Part shown: piece by piece, positions 9,105 to 15,886 of the stretch
Layout of the letters: the number at the start of each line of letters is the position of its first letter
Numbering within the stretch: position 1 is the first letter of the stretch
NCBI RefSeq assembly: GCF_010093535.1
Contig: NW_022985207.1
Location: 469,254 to 485,139, forward strand
Source: Lindgomyces ingoldianus
Taxonomy: Eukaryota > Ascomycota > Dothideomycetes > Pleosporales > Lindgomycetaceae
Direction: 5' to 3'
DNA: 15,886 nucleotides
Translations under genes and position numbers: made by a program
Notes under the pieces: generated by a model
The model's database searches: none
The model's input: the letters and a program-made list of their open reading frames with translations, nothing else
Told to the model about the DNA's origin: nothing

Positions 9105-10105
9105 TACTAGCTTGTAGTAAGATTTCACTACTACGCTACATTCTTTTAACCTGCTGCTGCTTAATAATTGCTTAGAATAGCATAAAATACTATATAGTTC
9201 AATGCAGCCTTGCAGCGACATCTAGGCATTAAGCTGTAGGTGTTAAAGAGGGTGCTGCAAGAGATCGCTAAGAACGCGCAAGCTTGAGTGCTAGACATGC
9301 TGCCATTAGCTTGCGTTAATAGTTTACTACTGCGCTATATTATTTTAGCGTACCTCTGCTTAATAATTGCTTAGAATGCATGTAATACTATATAGTTTAG
9401 TGCAGCCTTGCAGCAACATCTAGGTGTTAAGCTGCAGGTTTGCAGAGGGTGCTACAAGAGATTGCAGAGACTGTGTAGACTTAACTGCTAGTTAGATAAC
9501 TGTACTTAGTGCTGCTATCTGCTTGCAGTTACATTTTATTACTGCGCTATATTATTTTAACCTGCTTCTGCTTGATAATTGCTTAGAATAGCATACAATA
9601 CTATATAGTCTAGTGCAGCCTTGCGGCGACTTCTAGGTGTCGAGCTACAAGGTGCTACAAGAGATTGTAGAGACTGCGCAGGCTCAGCTACTAGTCAGAT
9701 GACTGTACTTGGTGCTGCCATCCTCTTGCAGTCACATTTCACCACCGCGCTACATTATTTTAACCTGCTCCTGCTTGATAATTGCTTAGAATAGCATACA
9801 ATACTATATAGTTTAGCGCAGCCTTGTAGCGACATCTAGGTGTCAAGCTACAGGGTGCTACAAGAGATTGCAGAGACTGCGCAGGCTTAGCTACTAGTTA
9901 GATGACTGTGCTTAGTGCTGCTATCTGCTTACAGTGACATTTTACTAACGCACTACATTATGCTTCTGCTTAAGAATTGTTTAAAATAGCATGCAATACT
10001 ATATAGTTTAGTATAGCCTTATACTAACATCTAGCTGTACAGATGCTGTAAAGATGTGCTGTAGAAGTAATTAAAGCAGTATCTAGAAGGAGTTAAGTTA
10101 CTAGT
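9105..10105 (+). repeat. Tandem array, ~200-bp unit, five copies
   Basis: Units start at about 9148, 9347, 9559, 9762 and 9961, giving periods of 199, 212, 203 and 199 bp; a partial unit precedes the first and the fifth is cut at about 10105. Shared landmarks in each are TGCTTGATAATTGCTTAGAA, AATACTATATAGTTTAG, GCAGCCTTGCAGCGACATC, GGGTGCTACAAGAGATTGCA and a closing CGCGCTACATTATTTT. Periods are not multiples of three and no frame stays open, so the array is non-coding. Copies 1-4 keep CpA, TpG and CpG steps and are richer in G+C than the flanks, whereas copy 5 is RIP-like. I do not recognise the unit; it is not 5S rRNA or a tRNA. Confidence 0.85.
9410..9435 (+). other. Conserved hairpin in the tandem unit
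   Basis: GCAGCAACA (9410-9418) pairs with TGTT and GCTGC (9425-9428, 9431-9435) around a TCTAGG loop with an AA bulge. The copy-4 equivalent at 9826-9851 is GTAGCGACA with TGTC and GCTAC, also fully paired. Copy 3 (9623-9648) pairs partly and copy 1 (9212-9237) only in the outer part. Confidence 0.5.
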
Positions 10106-10489
10106 CTATTACATAAAAGAGTATATATATGTTATTATACACACAGTTAATATTCTAGCACCTGTGCCTTCTTAGATTAGTGCATAGTCTAGTGGCATAC
10201 AACTAGATTGCAACAGAGTTGCTAGAATATTATCTAAGCAGCGTAAGTTTAATTCTTTAAGATTGCATTCTTTTACTCTTTTTTAAAAAAAGATTAGTAT
10301 CTAGTTTATATACAAAGGGTTTTTTTTTAGGATTTTATATAGAGTTTTTCTACCCTCTTATTAGAATTAAAGTATAAGACAGTGTAAGAGTATAAGAGAC
10401 TAGTGTTTAGTTATTAGCTAAGAATTAGCTAGTAGCCTTAGAAAGAGTAAGCAAACGATTGTATAGTATAGTAAAATACAGAAACTTGC
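10106..10489. other. Spacer with a 13-bp inverted repeat
   Basis: No gene is seen. The stretch contains the inverted repeat at 10148-10232 and runs such as GGGTTTTTTTTTAGG near 10317. It joins the tandem array to the 10-bp repeat. Confidence 0.4.
10148..10232. repeat. Perfect 13-bp inverted repeat, 59-bp loop
   Basis: TAATATTCTAGCA at 10148-10160 and TGCTAGAATATTA at 10220-10232 are perfect complements. A second, smaller pair lies in the loop (TCTAGT near 10188 with ACTAGA near 10202), so the region could fold into a branched structure. It could mark the ends of a very small element: TA opens the left copy and closes the right one. No other copy is seen in the window. Confidence 0.55.
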
Positions 10490-10539
10490 AGTAGATTATA
10501 GTAGATTGTAGTAAATTATAGCAGATTGTAGTAAACTGC
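10490..10539 (+). repeat. 10-bp tandem repeat, five units
   Basis: Units are AGTAGATTAT, AGTAGATTGT, AGTAAATTAT, AGCAGATTGT and AGTAAACTGC. The TAT and TGT endings alternate in the first four, hinting at an older 20-bp unit. Differences between units are transitions of the RIP kind. Confidence 0.8.
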
Positions 10540-10570
10540 AACACACATTAGCTGTATTAAGAGGCATTCT

Positions 10571-10770
10571 GTAAAGCTATGTAAGGCACTAGAGACATAA
10601 GGAACTGCATTTAATGTCTTGCTAGAGGAGTCCTTTGTAGGAGCCTATATACATGCGAAATAAGTAGGTGAGTCTTGGCAACAGATCATGGTGACGACGC
10701 ATCCGATCATAGTGACGACGCATGCGACTATGGTGACGACGCATCTAACTATTATGTGATTACTGCAACC
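10571..10770 (+). repeat. Dispersed repeat copy 1 with 21-bp tandem units
   Basis: This segment matches 14414-14650 in the same orientation: GGCACTAGAGACATAAGGAA, TTGCTAGAGGAGTCCT, a TATATA tract, then GTCTTGGCAACAG. It ends in three 21-bp units at 10684-10704, 10705-10725 and 10726-10746 (consensus GATCATGGTGACGACGCATCC) and a decayed fourth. This copy retains CpA/TpG and CpG steps that are TpA in the partner. It could be part of a retrotransposon LTR plus leader, because it has a TATA-like box and lacks coding potential. However, both copies extend past any clear LTR end, so I leave it unclassified. Confidence 0.7.
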
Positions 10771-11300
10771 ACATCTACTAGGCTTTAAGTTAACATTATT
10801 ATTTAGTATTTGCTAACTGTATGTTATAATATCTTACCTTAGCTAGTCTGTTGTTAGTAATCTGCTAGCAGTAACACAGGGTCTTAAAGAAGAGAGAAGA
10901 GGAAAGATAGAAGAGGGAAGGTGGATAAGAGAAGGTAGAGAGAGAGTAGGGTGATACTTCTCTAACATATAACAGGGTACAAAGAGTGTATAGTCCTTTG
11001 TACAATCTAGCTGAACGTCTAGTTAGGGAGGAGAATGACAAAAGGTAGGGTAAGATAAAAGTATAAGATAGTTAGATAGCTTTAGTTCTCTTATAAATAA
11101 GAAGAGACCTTCTGCATGCGCTAGGTTAGAAATAATATTAGATATATTACTATAGCTAAGGCTGTGCCTTAAAGATAAGAACAACTACAACCTTCTAAAT
11201 AGTAGAGGAAGATTAAGACTATATACCCGCTAGCAATAGTTATGATTGCTGGGTTCTAGCTATGATTGTAAAGATAGGATAGTAGATAGGATAGATAGCA
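10771..11300. other. Purine-rich, low-RIP block
   Basis: From about 10885 to 10951 the + strand is almost wholly A and G (AAAGAAGAGAGAAGAGGAAA and further). Such a tract has no CpA or TpG and cannot be hit by RIP. A perfect 8-bp hairpin follows: GTACAAAG at 10978-10985 with CTTTGTAC at 10996-11003. GATAGGATAG-type repeats lie near 11273-11300, and a near-repeat TAGTTATGATTGC / TAGCTATGATTGT lies near 11237-11270. No frame of useful length is open. The composition differs from the surrounding C/T-poor TpA-rich DNA, so this may be a separate, younger insertion. Confidence 0.45.
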
Positions 11301-11895
11301 CTAAGAGTAAGGTTTTAGAGAAAGATAGAAGTGTATTATAAAAGAGACAAATTGCTACTAAGCCTTGCTTATTAGAATTTATGCTTATATATAAAGCACA
11401 GGTCATGCAACCTCTAAACAGATTAGGTGAGGCTATACTAGCCTGTTCTAGAACATCTAGCCTTACAAGTAATTATATAATATTATTATAATAATTTACT
11501 AACGCTTATAATATTCTTACTTCTAAGTAAGCTTTGTATTTTATGTTTTTAAAACATAGATCTTCTGTAACTATACTAACACGCTAGTAAAAGTGTTTAA
11601 TAAGATAGAGAAAAAAACTACTAAAGGCTTAAAAATAAGTAGGTACATTTTAAAAGCTACTAAATAAGGCCTTAGTAAAGCTAGCTAACTAAAGTAAAAA
11701 ATTACTACTTAAAAAAACTTACTTAAGATAGCATTTATAAACACTTTTTACTTATACTTTTTAAGATAAACTAGTAGTGCACTTATAGTAACACTAATTA
11801 TAAGCACTATAAAGAAGTAGCTACACTTTAAACTTATAACTTTAGCTACGCTAAACACTATATAGTTTACTTTATAAAGTTAGAGAGAAAGCTTA
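11301..11895. other. AT-rich spacer, no recognised content
   Basis: There is no gene or transposon end. The strongest feature is an AT-only palindromic tract (ATATAATATTATTATAATAAT) near 11475-11497. The stretch runs up to the TA where the 11896 element begins. Confidence 0.45.
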
Positions 11896-12427
11896 TAACG
11901 TACCTAACGGGTTGGCCGGCCACACAGGTTAGCCAGCCACTTTTGCCAAGCCCCTACTAAAACCACTCTATTCTGGCGCAAAACAGCCCACTTTAGCCCT
12001 GTATAAAGCAATATAACACAAGATATTATTTAGAGTCTACTTCTACTACTTTCTTACATATACGCAAGTTATGCCTAGTCTAATTGCACTGCCTGCATTG
12101 CCTTTAACTTAGCTTACCTCCTTTAGCGCGCACTTATGTCTTTAGCTTCTTTCTATTACTACGCGCTCTAAACTCCTTTAGAGCAGTTAGATAAGCCTTA
12201 CTCTTAACTATTAAGGTTCTTTCTGCCTAAATTTACTTTTTTTTATGCAATTTATGTTACATAGCAGCTTTATTTACTGCTTAAAGCTTTATAATCTTCT
12301 TTTATGCTAACACTAGCTTATGCGCAATAATTACTACCCTTTTTAAGACTTTTTTAAAGTCCTTTACTATAAACATTAGTAAGCTATTTACATGCCTTTA
12401 AATTTTTACTTTTATAAGCATTAATTA
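11896..12427 (-). repeat. Family-A terminal segment, inverted copy of 257-788
   Basis: Equal in length (532 bp) to 257-788 and complementary to it throughout, with shared landmarks such as CTTTTGCCAAGCCCC, TGCCTAGTCTAATTGCACTG and TCCTTTAGAGCAGTTA. It fixes the inner limit of the homology at the TAATTA of 12422-12427. Confidence 0.85.
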
Positions 12428-13137
12428 CATCCTAAATTTAAGAGTATTACTTAAAGTTTACAACTGCTAGAGCTTGTTGTTAATAAGTAGTAGTAGTAAT
12501 AAAGTACATAACTAAATGTTAAAGGCTATTTTAACTTATTCTAGGTTAAATAAGACTAAACTAGCGCTTTAAAACCCTTTTTAAATAATACTAAAAGTAA
12601 TTGCTACATTATAAGCGTGTATAAAGCATAGTAGAAACTTAAGTTTTATAATATAGGTAATCTAGTTATGCATAAAATCTTTAGCTTAGCACTTATACAC
12701 TTTTTTTAGAGAGGCAAAACAACCTATATTAAGAGGCTATAAAAGGTGTAATAAGTGTAGAGGTATATAAATAGTAATAATCTTATTTTTCTTATAGTAC
12801 TACTAGAAATTAAGTAAGTTATAGCTTTTATAGCTATTAATAATAAAAAGCTAATAAGCGCTTATAACTTTTTTTTATATGCTTATTAAAGTGCTTTAAC
12901 TACTACAGCCTAAGCTTATTTATTGTCTAGCTGTTTTTAGAGACTGTAATAACCTAGTTCTAAAGTAGATTCTTCTTTTTATACTAGGCAAAGAGGTAAT
13001 AGCAGCCTTTAAAAATAATAAAGAGTAGAATAGCCTACTCTGTTATGTTAATGCCTTAGATAACTATTATCTACTTTTTATTACTTTACTATATTACTTG
13101 TAGCTGTCTTTATTTTTTTAAAGCTGTAATAACTGCT

Positions 13138-13762
13138 TTAGTTAATATCTAGCTTATTATAAAGCTTAACTTGTTAAAGTTATATATGTATTTATCCTAG
13201 ATACTATACTTAGCTTTTATGTTAGCTACTAGGCAAAACTAGCTCTAAATAACCTCTAGATTCTTATAAAGCACTCTCTTATAATTATACTTATAATTAA
13301 ACTTTATTATAAACTTAGAGCAGTGCTTAACTTACATACTAGGCTAGTTTAAGCTAACCTAGCCTAGATTACGCTCTACGCGCAAGGAATTAGCTATATT
13401 AGCTACAGCTGCAAGCCTAGAGGGAAATCTATGTGTAATAAGCTTAAGTATGTACTTAACAACTACTTTCTTTTTAAGCTTAGTTAGATTCTTTAATTTA
13501 GGCTAGTATTCTGCTTCTAAAGGCTGTCTAGCGCGTTAATTGCTTAGTGTTGTGTAAGAGACATTATAGATAGCTGTAGCGCGTTATAAGAAGAGTTTTA
13601 AGTCTTATTTAAGAGCCTAAAGAGTAAGCTGTATCTAACATTCTTTAGAAGATTTAATCTAGTGTTGTTGTTAAGGCATTATGTAGATAGGTAGAGTGTG
13701 GTAGGGGCTTAGCAAAAGTGGCCAGCCAACCTGTGTAGCCGGCTAACCCGTTAGATACGTTA
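13138..13762 (+). repeat. Loop plus right arm shared with fold-back elements
   Basis: The segment begins with GTTAATATCTAGCTTATTAT, the counterpart of the fold-back loop start (1308 and 4384). It continues through the GATACTATACTTAGC loop word, the TACTAGGCTAGTTTA arm word and the TAAGCTGTATCTAACATTCT block to the TIR. About 484 bp of it (13279-13762) are complementary to 15402-15886. Unlike the fold-backs it has no inverted partner to its left: the match to the fold-backs stops at their arm/loop boundary. Confidence 0.75.
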
Positions 13763-14413
13763 ATACTTTACTAAAGTAATAGACTTACTTGTATTTATAA
13801 GTAAGAATAACTATAATATTAAGCACTAAAAGAACCTACTAGTAGGTAAGCTATTACATAACACTAATTACTTCATCCTCTTAAATAGTAATCTAGAGAA
13901 CTATAAAAATGCGTAAGTGTACTATACTAAATTAAAAATAAGTAGATAAGCTTTAAGCTACTTATAACTATACTTTAAAATAATAAAGAAACATAACAAG
14001 CTAGTATTAGCTACTAATACTATTAAATTTTTAAAAAAAAGCTTTTATTTACACTTTTTAGTGCTTTAAAGCTAGAGCTAAGCTTTACTAGCTTAAAATA
14101 AAGTGTGGTAGATAAAATAGCCTAGCAGTAGCTGTTTAAAAGATTAGATAAAGTAACTCTGCTATTTAAGAGAGTTAAAGGCTCTTCTTATACATACTAA
14201 GCTTTAGAACATACTATCTCTAGATTCTAAGCTGCGTCCTAGGCTCTAAGCCCTAGTTAACGCTCTTAATGTACGCAACATAAAGTTATTTTAAAACTTT
14301 AAAAACTTTAAAGCTTAGTTTACCTAACTAGCTAATAAAGCTAAGCTGCTACTAAACTAATAAAAGAATAAAATCTATAATGCTTTTTTAAGCTTACTAT
14401 GTATACATATAAT
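13763..14413. other. AT-rich spacer, no recognised content
   Basis: No gene and no repeat border. A short run of ACTTTAAAA-type words occurs near 14290-14315. Confidence 0.45.
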
Positions 14414-14650
14414 GTGAAGTTATGTGAGGCACTAGAGGCATAAGGAACTGCATTAAATGTATTGCTAGAGGAGTCCTCTATAGGAGTCTATATATATATA
14501 TGTGAAATAGGTAGGTAAGTCTTAGCAACAGACTGTGTTAAGATGCATACAACTATAGTGCTAACGCATCTAATTATTGTGTGACAACACATCTAACTAT
14601 TGTGCAACTATAGTAACAACGCATCTAAGTGTTTATACTGCAAACATATA
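14414..14650 (+). repeat. Dispersed repeat copy 2, RIP-degraded
   Basis: This is the partner of 10571-10770, same orientation, about 3.84 kb downstream. It shares TATGTGAGGCACTAGAGGCA, GCTAGAGGAGTCCTCTATAG, a longer TATATATATA tract and GTCTTAGCAACAG. Its 3' part has four to five degenerate units of the 21-bp repeat (ACGCATCTAA, ACACATCTAACTATTGTG, ACGCATCTAAG), more than copy 1 has but more mutated. The two copies flank the 1.87-kb transposon, yet both run past a common end in the same direction, so they are not a simple LTR pair. Confidence 0.65.
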
Positions 14651-15401
14651 AAGATTTACTACTATAACTCTATAATAAGCTTCTTTAACTACTGCTACTA
14701 AGCCTAACAGATTATGTGCTCTTTATAGAAGGTAGCTATAAAGACTAGTGCTTAGCGCGCTTAGAGAAGTCTAGAGAAGCCTACCTATAAAATATTCTAT
14801 AACTATAGGTTATTGCTTTACTAGTATAAGCTATAACTTTACTACTTCTGCTAATAACTAAAGATAATATTATATACTATTACTATTATAAACTTAGATA
14901 TAAAATTAAGTAATAAAAAGGCACTATTATTAAAAAAAGCTTTACTTTAAAGAAACTCTTTTTAGGAACACTTAATAGAGCTTTTAGTTCTAACCTATAG
15001 CAGCTGCTTTTTAGTAGAAAGCTATTTACATTACTTTATAATATTTTTACTAATAAAATAGCTATTAAGCTTAATAGCTTTATTAATACTAGTGTAAGAA
15101 GTTATAACTTACTTTATTTAAAGTATTTATATATTGTAAAAAAAAGTTTTAAAGTAAAGCTTTCTAAAATAGCCCCTGTCCCTCTAGTAAAGTATAATAA
15201 TAGACTAAATAAATAGGTATATAAGTACTTTAAAGCTAATCTAGTTCTAAATAGCTACTAAATACTATTGTACTTTATACTTTATAAGACTAGTTATTAT
15301 AACTTTATTATTAGTTATAAGCTACTAAAGAAAGTAGGTGTATAAATTAACTATAATAATTATAGACTAAGATAGCTAGAAGATAATAAGCTAATTAATT
15401 A
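14651..15401. other. AT-rich spacer, no recognised content
   Basis: No gene is seen. A GC-bearing word GCTTAGCGCGCTTAGAGAAG lies near 14752, followed by the near-repeat TAGAGAAGTCTAGAGAAGCC. Otherwise it is stop-dense TpA-rich DNA up to the TA at 15402. Confidence 0.45.
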
Positions 15402-15886
15402 TAACGTACCTAACAGGTTGGCCAGCCACACGGGTTGGCCAGCCACACGGGTTGGCCGGCCACTTTTGCCAAGCCCCCACTAAACTCTACCTATCTACAT
15501 AATGCCTTAACAACAACACTAGATTAAATCTTCTAAAGAACGTTAGATACAGCTTGCTCTTTAGGCTCTTAAATAAGACTTAAAACTCTCCTTGCAACGC
15601 GCTGCAGCTATCTATAATGTCTCTCACACAACACTAAGCAATTAACGCGCTAGACAGCCTTTACAAGCAGAATGCTGGCCTAAATTAAGGAATCTAACTA
15701 AGCTTAAAAAGAAGGTAGTTATTAAGTACATACTTAAGCTTATTACGCGCAGATTTCCCCCTAGGCTCACAGCTGTAGCTAATATAGCTAATTCCTTGCC
15801 CGCAGAGCGCAATCTAGGCTAGGTTAGCTTAAACTAGACTAGTATGTAGGTTAAGCACTGCCCTAAGTTTATAATAAAGTTTAATT
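15402..15886 (-). mobile_element. Left part of another family-B-like element, cut by window end
   Basis: It begins with TAACGTACCTAAC, then three 17-bp-spaced GGTTGGCC motifs (15416, 15433, 15450) where all other copies have two, then CTTTTGCCAAGCCCCC. The whole segment is complementary to 13279-13762. It is the least RIP-damaged copy: it keeps CTCACACAAC, GCTGCAGC and AATGCTGGCC where the other has CTTACACAAC, GCTACAGC and AATACTAGCC. Since the arm starts in the orientation of a fold-back left arm, the element may itself be a fold-back or a full transposon in the opposite orientation; the missing downstream part decides. No reading frame survives in the visible part. Confidence 0.75.

Larger units (their letters stand above)
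11896..13762. mobile_element. 1.87-kb Fot1-like transposon, RIP-inactivated
   Basis: This is the only element in the window with both ends and an interior of unrelated halves. The left TIR (TAACGTACCTAACGGG...) and right TIR (...CCCGTTAGATACGTTA) are inverted over about 65 bp, each with two GGTTRGCC motifs 17 bp apart, and TA lies at both borders. The left 532 bp (11896-12427) are the complement of 257-788. The right part, 13138-13762, matches the loop and right arm of the fold-back elements and, inverted, the 15402 element. The middle, 12428-13137, is where a transposase would lie, but stops fill all frames and I recognise no DDE motif. Size, TA target and termini fit pogo/Fot1 elements of fungi; that is recognition by form. 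Confidence 0.65.

Noticed and set aside
9410..9851. Proof of a structured RNA from compensatory changes
   Set aside because: One of the two paired changes is the symmetric outcome of RIP on an inverted repeat, and copies 1 and 3 are only partly paired, so selection for structure is not shown.
9148..10105. A CRISPR array or a coding repeat
   Set aside because: Units are about 200 bp, similar over their length, with no short repeat/spacer pattern; periods of 199-212 bp break any frame.
10178..10235. A tRNA or tRNA-derived SINE
   Set aside because: TAGTCTAGTGGCATA resembles an A box, but no GGTTCGA-type B box follows at the right distance and no cloverleaf can be drawn.
10571..14650. An LTR retrotransposon with LTRs at 10571 and 14414
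   Set aside because: The two copies are in direct orientation, but both continue into the same downstream sequence (the 21-bp units), so no LTR/internal border can be drawn. No primer-binding site, polypurine tract in place, or gag/pol trace was found between them.
1..15886. Intact protein-coding genes, or an AT-rich bacterial, mitochondrial or plasmid origin
   Set aside because: TAA/TAG occur in every frame at high density on both strands and no long open frame with a start and a recognisable domain was found. The TpA excess at CpA/TpG positions between copies indicates RIP, not an AT-biased but coding genome.
13138..15886. One giant fold-back with arms at 13279-13762 and 15402-15886
   Set aside because: The transposon termini of the two arms face each other (13762 and 15402), so these are two neighbouring elements, not the arms of one.

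Overview
The window looks like a gene-poor, AT-rich stretch of a filamentous ascomycete genome (Pezizomycotina; I cannot fix the genus). It is built almost entirely from transposable-element copies damaged by repeat-induced point mutation (RIP). The grounds are: TpA is very abundant while CpA and TpG are scarce; TAA and TAG crowd every frame on both strands while TGA is uncommon; surviving C sits mostly in CpT, GpC or CpG contexts; and related copies differ mainly by C-to-T and G-to-A changes at CpA/TpG. I found no intact protein-coding gene, no tRNA or rRNA gene and no CRISPR array.

Layout. 1-788 holds two consecutive ends of one transposon family (A), apparently one element inserted into another at a TA. 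826-1928 and 3900-5003 are two copies of a 1.1-kb fold-back element (family B), each made of two arms of about 480 bp in inverted orientation around a loop of about 140 bp. Between them, 2212-2345 is a 134-bp miniature that keeps only the family-B ends. 2346-3899 has no transposon I can name, but contains a Ser/Thr-rich broken reading frame, a short GC-rich patch and a local direct repeat. 5351-8880 is bounded by inverted repeats of about 190 bp; its interior is wrecked, with a short stretch resembling a LINE-type reverse transcriptase. 9105-10105 is a tandem array with a unit of about 200 bp. 10106-11895 is a less damaged block with several small repeats, a purine tract and one copy of a dispersed repeat (10571-10770) whose partner lies at 14414-14650. 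11896-13762 is the most complete transposon, 1.87 kb between terminal inverted repeats. A further element of the same group begins at 15402 and leaves the window.

How the pieces relate. Families A and B and the 15402 element have similar ends: TA-ACGTAC-type termini, then a short motif repeated at exactly 17-bp spacing, then a CTTTTGCCAAGCCCC-like block. TA target duplications, the 1.87-kb size and these ends fit Tc1/mariner-pogo elements of the fungal Fot1 kind; this assignment rests on recognition, not on a transposase. In the 11896-13762 element the loop and right arm (13138-13762) match the loop and right half of the fold-back elements, whereas its left end is unrelated beyond the terminal repeat. 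The simplest reading is that the fold-backs arose when the left part of such an element was replaced by an inverted copy of its right arm, and that the 134-bp miniature is a further deletion product. All were later hit by RIP, least strongly in the 15402 copy and in the 9.1-11.3 kb block.
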